DNA from: Ochrobactrum teleogrylli | GTDB lineage: Bacteria > Pseudomonadota > Alphaproteobacteria > Rhizobiales > Rhizobiaceae | NCBI RefSeq assembly: GCF_006376685.1 | Contig: NZ_VEWL01000008.1 | Location: 1 to 64,000 of the forward strand | Length of the DNA stretch: 64,000 nt | Direction of reading: 5' to 3' | Part shown: positions 17,624 through 26,809 of the stretch, piece after piece | How positions within the stretch are numbered: the stretch's first letter is position 1 | How the letters are laid out: each line of letters starts with the position of its first letter | Notes under the pieces: generated by a model | The model's database searches: none | Told to the model about the DNA's origin: nothing | What the model saw: the letters and a program-made list of their open reading frames with translations, nothing else | Made by a program: the position numbers and the translations under genes

Positions 17624-18469
17624 TCAGGCTGCGTCAGCGATTGGGTTCGACAACGTGCCAATACCGGTGATTTCGACTTCAACACGGTCGCCAGCGAACA
17701 TATAGAGTTGAGGCTCGCGGAACTTGCCGACGCCGCCGGGTGTTCCGGTGGCAATGACGTCGCCGGGAAGCAGTTTTGTCACCGTCGAAACATAGGCGAT
17801 GATTTCGCCAATGGAGAAAGCCAGATCCGAAATCGGCGTCGTCTGCACTTCCTGACCGTTCACGCGGGTACGTAGATGCTGTTCTTCGGGATTTGGCAGT
17901 TCGTCCTTCGTGACCATCCATGGTCCCATTGAGCCGGTATCGTCGAAGCTCTTGCCCGGCCAAAACTGGGTCGTATGGCGCTGGAAGTCGCGGATAGAGC
18001 CGTCGTTGAAGCAGGAATAGCCTGCGATGTAATCTGCGGCTTCTTCGGCGCGGATATTGCGACCCGCTTTGCCGATGATGACAGCGAGTTCGCCCTCATA
18101 GTCGAATTCCTTGGAAACGGCTGGTCGCAACAGCGGATTTTCATGCCCAAGAACAGACGACGAATAGCGCGTGAAGATCGAAGGATATTTTGGCTTTTCG
18201 CGACCGGTTTCCTTGATATGCGCGGCATAATTCAGGCCGATGCAGAGAATCTTGTCCGGGTTTGGAATTGGCGAAACCAGAGTAACTTCCGATACCGTAA
18301 CTGGCGCTTCCGTATGTGCAGACAGTTCGGCCACGGCGTCGGCATTCAAAACAGCCCGCAGATCAGGGTAGCGAGCCTTGAAAGCGGCAGAAGACTTGTG
18401 CAGCCCCGCATCGGTAATGAACCCATAACCCGCCCCTTGATCCGCTGTCGTAAATGAAACCAGTCGCAC
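17624..18469 (-). CDS. fumarylacetoacetate hydrolase (FAA) family protein
   Basis: 281 residues. Conserved blocks: ILCIGLNYAAHIKETGREKP, the metal-binding EFDYEGELAVIIGKAGR and the Asp in CFNDGSIRDFQRHT, then the C-terminal LLPGDVIATGTPGGVG. Members hydrolyse or isomerise acyl-pyruvate compounds, the products of extradiol ring cleavage. A GTG at 18469 is preceded by GGGAG and gives the normal family length (MRLVSFTT...); an ATG at 18520 would add 17 unconserved residues. With the dioxygenase at 16586 it makes a two-step meta-cleavage module. It is transcribed after IclR on the same strand. Confidence 0.88.
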   Translation of the reverse strand: MRLVSFTTADQGAGYGFITDAGLHKSSAAFKARYPDLRAVLNADAVAELSAHTEAPVTVSEVTLVSPIPNPDKILCIGLNYAAHIKETGREKPKYPSIFTRYSSSVLGHENPLLRPAVSKEFDYEGELAVIIGKAGRNIRAEEAADYIAGYSCFNDGSIRDFQRHTTQFWPGKSFDDTGSMGPWMVTKDELPNPEEQHLRTRVNGQEVQTTPISDLAFSIGEIIAYVSTVTKLLPGDVIATGTPGGVGKFREPQLYMFAGDRVEVEITGIGTLSNPIADAA

Positions 18470-18609
18470 CGTTGTAACTCCCTTCGATCCGTCGGGCGCG
18501 GCCCGATCGGGGTCGCGCATTCGTGGGCCTTATGCTGTGACGAGCGGTCCAAGGCCAGATCGAATTGGAGTTGCGTTCACCAGATGAACGGTGCCCCCGG
18601 AAGAACGAC

Positions 18610-19440
18610 TTAGTCTGTGGAGTTGGAGTTTTCGCGTCGATAACGCATGGTCATGTCGGGAAAAGCTTCGCATTTTTGAGCAATCCGCGCCGCACATTCC
18701 CGTGCCGGTTCGAGAAAACGCCGAACACCTTCCGCGACCGGAAGCGCCGACACGAACCACACCACCGTGACTACCGCCTGCACTCGGCCTTTGGCGTGAA
18801 CGGGCACGGAGAGGCTGTTGGTCGCGCGGATCAGTTCACCGCTGCGCAACCCGTATCCTTGCTGACGGGTGGCGGCAATCTGCTGCGTGATATGGCGGCG
18901 GTCGCCCGCAAGCGCCGCCTGATTGGCGGGGTTTTGCGCAAGCCGGTCCAAAATGGCTTCCCGTTCTTCATCCGGGCAAAAGGCAAGATAGGCTCGTCCA
19001 GAAGAGGTATGCAGAATGGGCAATCGCGTGCCGACAAGCCCGTGTTGAATGGAAAAGGGGCTGGTGCGGTGCGTCGATTCCCGCACCAGCATCATGTCGT
19101 TTTGCAATGTGTGCAGATCGACGGGCCATAGAATTTGCTTGCCAAGCCGCTCGATTTCCGGCGCCGCGCATTCGCGCACCCATGCTTCGTCATTATAGCC
19201 GTCAGAAAGCGACCGGACGTAGAGCGTCGGATACCAGCTGCCATCGGAGGGACTGCGCTCGACAAAACCCAGCCCTTCGAGCGTTTCGAGAAGTCTAACC
19301 ACAGTTGGACGCGGCAATTCCAGCCGTCGCGCAATCTGCTGCGGATGCGCGCCCTTATAGAGAGAAAGGTCTTGTAGCAGGGCCAGACCGCGCTCAAGAG
19401 CGCGAACAGGGGCAAAGTTTCTTTTGTTGGTTGGTTCCAT
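18610..19440 (-). CDS. IclR family transcriptional regulator
   Basis: 276 residues. N-terminal winged helix (VRALERGLALLQDLSLYKGA, then PQQIARRLELPRPTVVRLLE) and a C-terminal IclR effector domain (SIQHGLVGTRLPILHTSSGR with AYLAFCPDEE). The ATG at 19440 begins MEPTNKRN; an upstream ATG at 19467 is less likely. It is divergent from the Liv-type transporter and lies upstream of the FAA hydrolase and dioxygenase, so it probably controls both units. The intergenic region holds the perfect palindrome GCACTAGTGC (19443-19452) close to its start and GTTC-N7-GAAC (19473-19487); either could be its operator. Confidence 0.88.
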   Translation of the reverse strand: MEPTNKRNFAPVRALERGLALLQDLSLYKGAHPQQIARRLELPRPTVVRLLETLEGLGFVERSPSDGSWYPTLYVRSLSDGYNDEAWVRECAAPEIERLGKQILWPVDLHTLQNDMMLVRESTHRTSPFSIQHGLVGTRLPILHTSSGRAYLAFCPDEEREAILDRLAQNPANQAALAGDRRHITQQIAATRQQGYGLRSGELIRATNSLSVPVHAKGRVQAVVTVVWFVSALPVAEGVRRFLEPARECAARIAQKCEAFPDMTMRYRRENSNSTD

Positions 19441-19559
19441 AGGCACTAGTGCTCGACGGCGCGGCAAATTGCGTTCGACAGGTGAACTCTAATCGAAAAT
19501 GGGTTGAAGTTGAAGGTTCAATATCCGAAACCCGCCGAGAGTTTATATGGGAGATAATA

Positions 19560-20747
19560 ATGCAGATCAATCGACGCAACCTGCTGCTGTCCAGCGCGGG
19601 GTTCATGGCCGCTGGACTTTTGCCTGGTTTCCAGTCTGCTGTTCGCGCGGCTTCGGGCGATCCGGTAAAAATCGGCTGGTTTGCCGCGCTTTCCGGCCCC
19701 TATTCCACGGGCGCATTGGCGCAGGATGCAGGCCACAAGGCGGCCATCGCAGAACTGAATGCCAAGGGCGGTGTGCTTGGCCGCCCGCTGGAGTTGGTCG
19801 CTCGCGATACGGTTGCCGATCCCGGCAAGGCTGTGAATTTCGTGCAGGAACTTCTGTTCTCGGAAAAGGTAAATGTGCTCTTCGGGCCCAACACCTCCGG
19901 GGAAGCGATGCCGATCCGCGACTTCATCGCCGAAGCCAACACGATCAATATGCCGACGGCCCTGATCGATCACGTGATCGACCCGGAAGCCTATCCGACG
20001 ATTTTCCGCGTTGGCGGGTCGGCGGGGCAGCAAATTGAAGCCGGTATCACCTTCGCTCTCGATCACTATAAGAAGCAGAAGATCGCGCTCTTCGTAGATA
20101 ATCTGTCTTATGGCGTTCTCTGCCGCGATCTTGCGCTTGAAAAGATGAAGGCGCGCAACATCGAGCCGGTCTATGTCGGCACGCTGGACGCCAACAAGGT
20201 GGATCTGGGCGACGATATCATCAAGGCGCGCAATAGCGGCGCGGATGTGCTTCTGGTCTGGTCGGCTGCATCTTCCTTCATGGCGCGCGTGTTGACGGCG
20301 CGTGGTGAGCAGAAGTGGGATATTCCTGCCATCTGCGCACCGATTGCGCTGAACGCCCAGATCACGGATCTCGTGAAGAAAGAATATCTCGACGGCGCGG
20401 TCGGAGTGGGCTTCCGTCATCTTGCAGTGGATGGCAATGGCAAGTTTGCCGCTGGCATTGAAGCTCTGCTGACCAAGCAGGCTTCGATTGTCGGGCCACA
20501 GCTCAAGAACGGCATAACCTGGATACTTCTTGGCTATGCGTCGACCAAGCTTTGGGCTGCTGCCGTAGAGAAAGCCGGTAGCGTTGAGACCGATGCTGTA
20601 ATCGCAGCTCTCGAAACCATGGGAACGACGGAAACACTGTTCGGCAAGGTCGGTTTCAGTCCGAGCAGCCGGGAAGGGCTGTCGATGGACGAATACGCGC
20701 TCTTCACGATTTCGTCGTTCCAAAACGGCGGCTTCACGCTGGCCTGA
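19560..20747 (+). CDS. Liv-type ABC transporter substrate-binding protein (Tat signal)
   Basis: 395 residues. The N-terminus MQINRRNLLLSSAGFMAAGL is a twin-arginine signal. The mature protein is a type I periplasmic binding protein of the LivJ/LivK family (VKIGWFAALSGPYSTGALAQ, VLFGPNTSGEAMPIRDFIAE, PTIFRVGGSAGQQIEAGITF). GGGAGA lies 6 bases before the ATG; a longer upstream open frame has no ribosome site. It opens the five-gene transporter operon. LivJ-like proteins beside ring-cleavage genes often bind aromatic acids, so branched-chain amino acids are not the only candidate ligand. Confidence 0.9.
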   Translation: MQINRRNLLLSSAGFMAAGLLPGFQSAVRAASGDPVKIGWFAALSGPYSTGALAQDAGHKAAIAELNAKGGVLGRPLELVARDTVADPGKAVNFVQELLFSEKVNVLFGPNTSGEAMPIRDFIAEANTINMPTALIDHVIDPEAYPTIFRVGGSAGQQIEAGITFALDHYKKQKIALFVDNLSYGVLCRDLALEKMKARNIEPVYVGTLDANKVDLGDDIIKARNSGADVLLVWSAASSFMARVLTARGEQKWDIPAICAPIALNAQITDLVKKEYLDGAVGVGFRHLAVDGNGKFAAGIEALLTKQASIVGPQLKNGITWILLGYASTKLWAAAVEKAGSVETDAVIAALETMGTTETLFGKVGFSPSSREGLSMDEYALFTISSFQNGGFTLA

Positions 20748-20805
20748 TCGATTGTCGGCGGACTCTCGCGCGGTGCGTGGAGCCCGTCACCAAGAGGACT
20801 AAACC

Positions 20806-21663
20806 ATGTTTCTCGTTCTGATCTCGGGGCTAGCCCTGGGGTGCCTCTACGCCACGGTGGCCCTAAGTTACAACGTGATGTACTCGACCTCCAAGGTGCT
20901 CAGCATGGGCGCCGGACAGTTCGCCATGGTCGGCGGCATTGTCGGCGCATGGACGCTCGGCGATCTTGGCTGGCCGATCTGGGCCTCGCTGCCGCTCGTT
21001 ATCGTCGTTGGTCTGATCTTTGGCTGGCTGACGGAACTTGTCGCCATTCGCCGCACCATGAATGGTGGAGATGACCACCTCTGGATTCTGTCCACGCTTG
21101 CCGTTGCAACGATTGTCCAGCAAGGCATGGCGCTTTGGTGGGGAACAGAGCCGAGACCGTTCCCTCGGCTCATTCCGCAAGACTATGCTGGCATTTTGGA
21201 CCAGAAATACTGGCTTCCGATTGTGACGGCATTTCTCATGGCGGGCGGGCTTGCGTTGTTCTACCGCAAGACGGCAATCGGCAAAATCTTCGTGGCGCTT
21301 GCAGACGATACTTTTGCGGTCAGTGCGCGTGGCATTTCCGCAATCCGCATGCGCTCGCTTTCCTATGCCATTGCTGGTGCGCTCGGCGCTCTGGCGGGTT
21401 TCATGACGGGACAGCTCACCTACGCCTATTTTGCGCTTGGGCTGACGCTGACGCTCAATGGCTTCATCGCGCTTGCGATTGGCGGGATCGGTTCCAACAT
21501 CGGCGCGCTGGCGGGCGGCATCATCTTCGGCGTAGTCACCACCTGTGTCGCTTATGTATTCGGCTCGGAATTCCAGCAAACCATCGCAGTCGGGACGCTC
21601 GTCATCCTCCTGACCTTTATCCCCTCGGGATTGTTCGGCAAGAAGCGGGTACGCCAGGTATGA
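20806..21663 (+). CDS. livH: Liv-type ABC transporter permease LivH
   Basis: 285 residues, about eight membrane segments. Typical features are LISGLALGCLYATVALSYNV at the N-terminus and SARGISAIRMRSLSYAIAGA in the central cytoplasmic loop that contacts the ATPases, plus ALAIGGIGSNIGALAGGIIF near the C-terminus. AGAGGA precedes the ATG by 7-8 bases. Its stop overlaps the start of livM (ATGA). It pairs with LivM to form the pore. Confidence 0.92.
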   Translation: MFLVLISGLALGCLYATVALSYNVMYSTSKVLSMGAGQFAMVGGIVGAWTLGDLGWPIWASLPLVIVVGLIFGWLTELVAIRRTMNGGDDHLWILSTLAVATIVQQGMALWWGTEPRPFPRLIPQDYAGILDQKYWLPIVTAFLMAGGLALFYRKTAIGKIFVALADDTFAVSARGISAIRMRSLSYAIAGALGALAGFMTGQLTYAYFALGLTLTLNGFIALAIGGIGSNIGALAGGIIFGVVTTCVAYVFGSEFQQTIAVGTLVILLTFIPSGLFGKKRVRQV

Positions 21664-22673
21664 ACGTAAAATCACATCAGGGCCTTCTCTTCGCCCTCAT
21701 CGGCATCGGCCTCGCCGTTGCCTTCCCCTTTCTCACCAATGATCGCTATCTGCTCCGCATCGGAGAAATGGTTCTGATCTACTGGATCATCGTTGCCGGA
21801 CTGAACCTGCTTGTCGGTTATGTCGGCCTGATGTCCATCGGCCATGTCGGTCTTCTGTCGATCGGTGGCTATGCATTCGCGATTCTCGCTGGCAAGCTGG
21901 GGCTTCACCCCTATGCGGCGCTGATTGCTTCCGGTGGCGTGACCGCGCTTGCCGCAGGCCTTTTGTGCCTGCCATCGCTGCGGCTCCCGGGTTTTTATTT
22001 TGCGCTCGCAACGATTGCCTTTGCGCTCATCATGGTGGAACTGGCGCTCGGTTTCTCGGGTCTTACCGGCGGCACGGTTGGCCTAGCGGTTCCGGCTTTC
22101 CCAGCGCCATTCAAGCGCACAATCGGCGAATACTGGCTTGCACTTAGCATAGCAACCATCGTGACGGCTATGACCTGGAACTTGGCTCGCAGCATGTGGG
22201 GCCGTGCGATGATTTCCATCCGCGACAGCGAAGTGGCGGCGCAGAGCGTTGCAGTGTCAATTTTCCGCACAAAGCTCACCGTTTTCCTCTTCTCGGGCTT
22301 TTGTGCGGGCGTTGCAGGCGGACTTTTCGCACGCGCTCAAAGCCACATCACGCCGGAAGCCTTCAATTTCGACGTCTCGTTGATGTTCTTCACGGCGATC
22401 ATTATCGGCGGACGCGGATCGATCATCGGTCCAATGGTCGGCACGCTGCTGCTTGCCGTGATCCCCGATGTATTCGCTTCAATGCAGCGCTATACGGCGT
22501 TCTTCTATGGCGGCATTTTGCTCGCGGTGGTTCTCGCAATACCGCAAGGACTCGGTGTCTGGGCCAAAGACCATCTTGGCAACATCGTCGGAAAGAGCGC
22601 ATCAGATGATCAGCGCGGCGCGCAAGAGCCCAACATGCCCGCATTGACGGCCCTTTTGCAGGAGAAAGCCTGA
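21660..22673 (+). CDS. livM: Liv-type ABC transporter permease LivM
   Basis: 337 residues, about eight to ten membrane segments. Motifs include LIYWIIVAGLNLLVGYVGLM with SIGHVGLLSIGGYAFAI, and the cytoplasmic loop MISIRDSEVAAQSVAVSIFR. It begins at the ATG overlapping the livH stop, not at a longer upstream frame that would overlap livH by hundreds of bases. livG follows after one base, so all five transporter genes are probably cotranscribed. Confidence 0.92.
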   Translation: MNVKSHQGLLFALIGIGLAVAFPFLTNDRYLLRIGEMVLIYWIIVAGLNLLVGYVGLMSIGHVGLLSIGGYAFAILAGKLGLHPYAALIASGGVTALAAGLLCLPSLRLPGFYFALATIAFALIMVELALGFSGLTGGTVGLAVPAFPAPFKRTIGEYWLALSIATIVTAMTWNLARSMWGRAMISIRDSEVAAQSVAVSIFRTKLTVFLFSGFCAGVAGGLFARAQSHITPEAFNFDVSLMFFTAIIIGGRGSIIGPMVGTLLLAVIPDVFASMQRYTAFFYGGILLAVVLAIPQGLGVWAKDHLGNIVGKSASDDQRGAQEPNMPALTALLQEKA

Positions 22674-22674
22674 T

Positions 22675-23478
22675 ATGAACATGATAGATCCTGCAGTAAG
22701 AAAGAGCACCGGCGTTCTAGGCCCGGACATGCTGCAAGCGCGCAATGTTTCCAAAAGCTTCGGTGGGCTGAAAGCCGTCAACGCTGTGTCGCTTTCCATT
22801 CAGGCTGGCCAGATTCACGGGTTGATCGGTCCAAATGGTTCCGGCAAGACCACGATGCTCAACCTCATCAGCGGTTATTACATGATCGATGAGGGGGGGG
22901 TGGTGCTTGGCGGCAAGGATATCAGCCGTCTTGACGTGCGCGCCCGCGCACTCGCCGGTATCGCGCGAACCTTTCAAAAACCGCGGCTGTTGCCCTCTTT
23001 AAGCGTGCTCGACAATGTCATGCTCGGTGGATGGGGCGCAGTTCAGGCCGGTTTCGTTGAAACCGCGCTGCATTTGCCGCGCTCAAGGCGCGAAGAGCGC
23101 AAAATGCGCGAGCGCGCGCAGGCGCTGCTTGATGCGTCGGGTCTCGGACATCTCGCCGGGCGGCGTTGCGAACATCTTGAACATGCCGAGCGGCGTTTCC
23201 TTGAAATCATCCGTGCTTTGATGATCAGACCAAAACTATTGCTTCTCGACGAGCCCGCGGGGGGGCTGACGGGTCGTGAGATCGAATATCTCGGACAGAT
23301 TATCCAGTCGGTGGCGGAGGCGGGCATTGGCGTGCTCCTTGTCGAACATCACACGGATTTTGTCTTCCGTTTGAGCCATCACGTTACCGTGCTCAATCTT
23401 GGCGCGGTTCTGGCGGAAGACGCGCCTGATCAAGTGCGTAACGATGCGGAAGTCGTCCGCGTTTATTTGGGGAGTTGA
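22675..23478 (+). CDS. livG: Liv-type ABC transporter ATP-binding protein LivG
   Basis: 267 residues. Walker A GPNGSGKTT, Q-loop GIARTFQKPRLLPSLSV, LivG-type signature LEHAERRFLEIIRALM in place of a canonical LSGGQ, Walker B LLLLDEPAGGL and the H-loop VEHH. A run of eight Gs around 22893 encodes part of EGGVVLG; the frame is intact through it. It works with LivF and the permeases upstream. Confidence 0.92.
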   Translation: MNMIDPAVRKSTGVLGPDMLQARNVSKSFGGLKAVNAVSLSIQAGQIHGLIGPNGSGKTTMLNLISGYYMIDEGGVVLGGKDISRLDVRARALAGIARTFQKPRLLPSLSVLDNVMLGGWGAVQAGFVETALHLPRSRREERKMRERAQALLDASGLGHLAGRRCEHLEHAERRFLEIIRALMIRPKLLLLDEPAGGLTGREIEYLGQIIQSVAEAGIGVLLVEHHTDFVFRLSHHVTVLNLGAVLAEDAPDQVRNDAEVVRVYLGS

Positions 23479-23482
23479 GAGC

Positions 23483-24217
23483 ATGGCAATGATGCATAAC
23501 GGCACGCCGTTGCTCGAAATCACAGATCTGAGCGTGGCTTATGGCAAGGCGCCCGTGGTCATCGGCGCGTCGCTCAACGTCCATGCCGGTGAGTTCCACG
23601 CCATTCTCGGTCGCAATGGTGCCGGAAAAAGTACCATGCTTCACGCGGTTTCCGGTTTGATCGGCAAGCGCAGCGGTCGGGTCCGTTTTGGCGGCGAGGA
23701 TATTACCAGTGCCAGCCCCGAAAAGATCGTCGAGCTTGGACTGATTCAGGTGTTGGAAGGCCACCGCATTTTTCCTTCACTGACAGTGCAGGACAATCTT
23801 GAGGTCGCGGCTTATCCTGGCAAAAAACGTGGTAAAAAGCCAGATTACGAGCGCATCTACCATTTTTTTCCTGAACTGGCGTCCAAGAAGAACGATCCTG
23901 CGTCTTCACTTTCTGGTGGTCAGCAGCAGATTCTGGCGGTTGGTCAGGGCATTCTTGCCGAGCCGCGTCTGCTCGTCCTTGATGAGCCTTCAGGCGGACT
24001 TGCCCCTATCGTAGTGGATCGCATCCTCGACGTTGCCGCGCAGCTCGCCAAAGAGGGAGCAGCGATCATTCTGGTGGAGCAGTTGGTGGAAAAGGCGCTG
24101 CGCCATGCCGATACTGCAAGCGTGATAGATACCGGACGCGTGGTGCATACAGGCAGCGCCGAGGAAATAGCCTCCAGTCCGGTCATCCGGGAAATCTATC
24201 TGGGCCACGCATCGTAA
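23483..24217 (+). CDS. livF: Liv-type ABC transporter ATP-binding protein LivF
   Basis: 244 residues. Walker A GRNGAGKST, Q-loop IQVLEGHRIFPSLTVQDNL, signature SSLSGGQQQILAVGQGILAE, Walker B LLVLDEPSGGLAPIVVD, H-loop LVEQLVEKALRHAD. The ATG at 23483 has GGAG about 10 bases upstream; an ATG two codons later is possible. It is the last transporter gene; the SDR follows after about 86 bases in which I see no separate feature. Confidence 0.92.
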   Translation: MAMMHNGTPLLEITDLSVAYGKAPVVIGASLNVHAGEFHAILGRNGAGKSTMLHAVSGLIGKRSGRVRFGGEDITSASPEKIVELGLIQVLEGHRIFPSLTVQDNLEVAAYPGKKRGKKPDYERIYHFFPELASKKNDPASSLSGGQQQILAVGQGILAEPRLLVLDEPSGGLAPIVVDRILDVAAQLAKEGAAIILVEQLVEKALRHADTASVIDTGRVVHTGSAEEIASSPVIREIYLGHAS

Positions 24218-24303
24218 CCTAACCGACTTGCCAGTTATGGCGGGCGAACATGGGGGACAACACGCGCCCCGTGAAAGATTTCTCATGCTCAAGGATGAAG
24301 CAA

Positions 24304-25098
24304 GTGTCAAAGACGACTGAACTCGCGCGCTACCATGGCAGGGTGGCTTTGGTAACCGGTGGACTTGGCGCCATGGGATTGGCCATCGGTCGGCGACTGA
24401 CCGAAGAGGGCGCAATTGTTTATCTGGCCGATCTGACTGCCGATGACGCGGGGCGGATTACGGAAGCCTATCAGGGTGTGACACTTCCGAAGGTACTTAC
24501 GCTTGACGTCAGTTCGGCGGAAAGCTGGGACGAGGCGATCAATACGATCCTCGCTGAAAGCGGTGCTTTGCACCTGCTGGTCAACAATGCAGGCGTGATA
24601 ACGCCCGTACCACAGCCCATCACCGATATTCCGCTCGATGAGTTTCATCGCGTGCTGAAGGTCAATCTGGACGGCGTTCTGCTCGGAACACAGGCCGCTT
24701 TGAAAGCAATGAAACAGGGCGCAGGGGCGGCAATCGTCAATCTCGGTTCACTGGCCGCCTATACCGGCTCTGCCGATAACGGCACTTACGGCGTGTCGAA
24801 AGGGGCGGTTCGCTCGCTTACGAAACATGCAGCACTTTCGGCTGCGCGCAATGGTCATGATGTGCGCATCAATGTCGTGCATCCGGGCTATGTCTGGACG
24901 CCGCTTGTAGCCGCTAAGGCAGCGGGCCAGTTCGGGACGGAAGATGCGGCGCGTGAAGCCTTCTCGAAAATGAATCCGTCCGGCCGCATCGTCGAACCGT
25001 GCGACGTAGCGGCGGCGATTGCGTTTCTTGGCTCAAGCGATGCACGCATGATCCATGGAGCCGATCTCGTCATTGACGGCGGTCGCCTCATCCAGTGA
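24304..25098 (+). CDS. SDR family NAD(P)-dependent oxidoreductase
   Basis: 264 residues of the classical short-chain dehydrogenase family. Cofactor motif VALVTGGLGAMGLAIG, NNAG motif, catalytic Ser in LGSLAAYTGS and Tyr/Lys in YGVSK. GTG at 24304 has AAGGA 8 bases upstream and gives the usual length; ATGs at 24295 and 24250 are alternatives. It follows the Liv transporter on the same strand, so it may act on the same imported compound, for example oxidising a diol or alcohol before ring cleavage. The substrate is not evident. Confidence 0.85.
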   Translation: MSKTTELARYHGRVALVTGGLGAMGLAIGRRLTEEGAIVYLADLTADDAGRITEAYQGVTLPKVLTLDVSSAESWDEAINTILAESGALHLLVNNAGVITPVPQPITDIPLDEFHRVLKVNLDGVLLGTQAALKAMKQGAGAAIVNLGSLAAYTGSADNGTYGVSKGAVRSLTKHAALSAARNGHDVRINVVHPGYVWTPLVAAKAAGQFGTEDAAREAFSKMNPSGRIVEPCDVAAAIAFLGSSDARMIHGADLVIDGGRLIQ

Positions 25099-25105
25099 TG
25101 CTTCG

Positions 25106-25140
25106 GGCGCGACTTTAACAAAAGCCGTTAACGTCGCGCC
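25106..25140. terminator. bidirectional terminator-like hairpin
   Basis: GGCGCGAC (25106-25113) and GTCGCGCC (25133-25140) are perfect arms, and inside them TTAAC and GTTAA can pair too. It lies between two convergent genes (SDR and exonuclease). Neither side has a long T-run, so efficiency is uncertain. Confidence 0.6.
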
Positions 25141-25143
25141 AGT

Positions 25144-25734
25144 TCAGCGTTTTCGGCAGGTGCATGGCTCGTAGCCACCGGCGAACAAGCGACCAGGCTT
25201 CATGCCGATCATGGCCGGAACCTCGTGCAAGGCTTGTGCACCGAGAGAGCGTGCAATGGAGATTGTAGCTTCAGCACAGATGGCCGCGTCTTCCGCCGCA
25301 TTATGATGCGCGAAGGTGAGACCGAGATACGAAGCCAGAACATTTAATTTGTGGGAGCCGAGGTCCGGCCAGACCTTCTGCGCCATTTTTACCGAACACA
25401 GATACTGAAACTCCGGGTAGCTTTGCCGATATTGGTCGAGGCATGCGCGCCAGACGCTGAAATCGAAAGCAGCATTGTGGGCGATCATCGTCGCGCCCGC
25501 GAAGTCATCTGCGAACTCATCCATGACTTCGGGAAACTCTCCGGCATCTTCGACATGCTCGGGGCGAATGCCGTGAATGGCGATATTGAATGAGGAAAAC
25601 CGCATATCCTTCGGTCGGATAAGGCGCTCTTCAACGCGCACAACGCGGCCATCTTCAATCCATGCCAATCCAACTGAACAGGCGCTTCCGCGCTGTTCAT
25701 TGGCCGTTTCAAAATCAACTGCGATGGTTTTCAA
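25144..25734 (-). CDS. DnaQ-like 3'-5' exonuclease
   Basis: 196 residues with the DEDDh exonuclease motifs: Exo I IAVDFETAN (Asp, Glu), Exo II MIAHNAAFDFSVW (Asp), Exo III HHNAAEDAAICAE (His, Asp). The fold matches the epsilon proofreading subunit and RNase T, but this short protein has no polymerase-binding extension typical of DnaQ and is probably a stand-alone nuclease. A TTG at 25734 has GGAG seven bases upstream and starts exactly at the conserved MKTIAVDFETAN; a longer version from ATG 25809 adds 25 unconserved residues. It ends in KPGRLFAGGYEPCTCRK. It is convergent with the SDR and not obviously linked to the ssu genes. Confidence 0.85.
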   Translation of the reverse strand: MKTIAVDFETANEQRGSACSVGLAWIEDGRVVRVEERLIRPKDMRFSSFNIAIHGIRPEHVEDAGEFPEVMDEFADDFAGATMIAHNAAFDFSVWRACLDQYRQSYPEFQYLCSVKMAQKVWPDLGSHKLNVLASYLGLTFAHHNAAEDAAICAEATISIARSLGAQALHEVPAMIGMKPGRLFAGGYEPCTCRKR

Positions 25735-25846
25735 GGGATGCTCCGGCTGGCTTTGAAGAGCTTCTACCGTCAAGCGCATCATTTGGCAAAACCAAAGCAT
25801 CGCCTGCATCCGTTTTGAAAAACCGATGCAGGCGGAATCGTGTTGA

Positions 25847-26794
25847 TTATTTCAGCTCGACAACAGCTGCCTTGATATCGGGCTTTTGGGGAATGATACC
25901 GCTCTTGGCATACCAATAGGCAATTTTCCCAATCTGCTCGACATCTGCTGCGGTAACGGCGGTCGTCGGAACGGCATTGTTCTCACCGATCACTTGCCCC
26001 AGTTCAGCGGGTATATTCATTTCTTTGGCCCAGATGGCGCCAGCGTCCGCCTTGTTCGCCACGGCCCAGGCATTGTCTTTCTTCAGAACATCGAAAATCG
26101 CCTGAAGCTCGTCGGCTTTCTTTTCGGCAAATTCTCGGCTTGAAATCAGAACGACCGCATTGTCGGAACCAATGGCAGCGCCATCCGCAATTACCTGACC
26201 GCCATAGGATTTTTCGGCGATTGCCACGAAAGGATCCCATGTCGCCCAGGCGTCGACATGGCCTTGCACAAAGCTGGGGCCGCTGTCGCTTGGGCTAAGA
26301 TAGACGCGCTCGACGCTTTTCGGATCGATACCGTTTGTCTCCAGCCCTTGCATCAGCAGATATTCGCCCGTACCGCCGCGGTTGACAGCAACCTTCTTGC
26401 CTGCCAAATCCTTGATCGACGTGATGCCAGCATCTTTCTTGGCAACAATTCCTTCCGATCCCGGCGACATTTTCTGATAGCCAAAGATCGTCAGCGGAAT
26501 ATTTGCCGCCAGCGCAGCAATGGCTGATATCGAACTGCCAGCGGTAATATCGATGCTGCCCGCGTTCAGTGCTTCAAAGGCTGGGGCCGCAGCCGGAAAT
26601 GGGCCAGCCCATTCCACCTTAATGCCTTTTTCCGCGAGGGCTTGTTCCAGTGTGCCGCGTGATTTGGCCAGTGTTATGTCGTTGGGGCCGCGAAGCCAGC
26701 CAATGCGCACAACCTGATCGGCGGCGAACGCCGCTGTGCTCGCAAGTGTCATTGCCGCACCGGTAAGGGCGGCCAGAATTTGAAGTCTTTTCAT
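25847..26794 (-). CDS. ssuA: aliphatic sulfonate ABC transporter substrate-binding protein
   Basis: 315 residues. Sec signal peptide MKRLQILAALTGAAMTLAST ending AAFA; mature protein QVVRIGWLRGPNDITLAKSR, with the SsuA-family block NAGSIDITAGSSISAIAALA and FVQGHVDAWATWDPFVAIAE. It should deliver alkanesulfonates to SsuBC in the periplasm. It is the last gene of the ssu operon, opposite to the order in E. coli where ssuA precedes ssuD. Confidence 0.92.
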   Translation of the reverse strand: MKRLQILAALTGAAMTLASTAAFAADQVVRIGWLRGPNDITLAKSRGTLEQALAEKGIKVEWAGPFPAAAPAFEALNAGSIDITAGSSISAIAALAANIPLTIFGYQKMSPGSEGIVAKKDAGITSIKDLAGKKVAVNRGGTGEYLLMQGLETNGIDPKSVERVYLSPSDSGPSFVQGHVDAWATWDPFVAIAEKSYGGQVIADGAAIGSDNAVVLISSREFAEKKADELQAIFDVLKKDNAWAVANKADAGAIWAKEMNIPAELGQVIGENNAVPTTAVTAADVEQIGKIAYWYAKSGIIPQKPDIKAAVVELK

Positions 26795-26809
26795 TGAGTA
26801 TCTCCGCTT

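Noticed and set aside
19518-20723. A 401-codon open frame antisense to the Liv-type binding protein
   Set aside because: No recognisable family; arg- and his-rich composition typical of the complement of a GC-rich coding sequence.
22890-22905. Run of eight Gs in livG as a phase-variable tract or frameshift
   Set aside because: The frame continues correctly on both sides through EGGVVLG, and livG is full length with all motifs.
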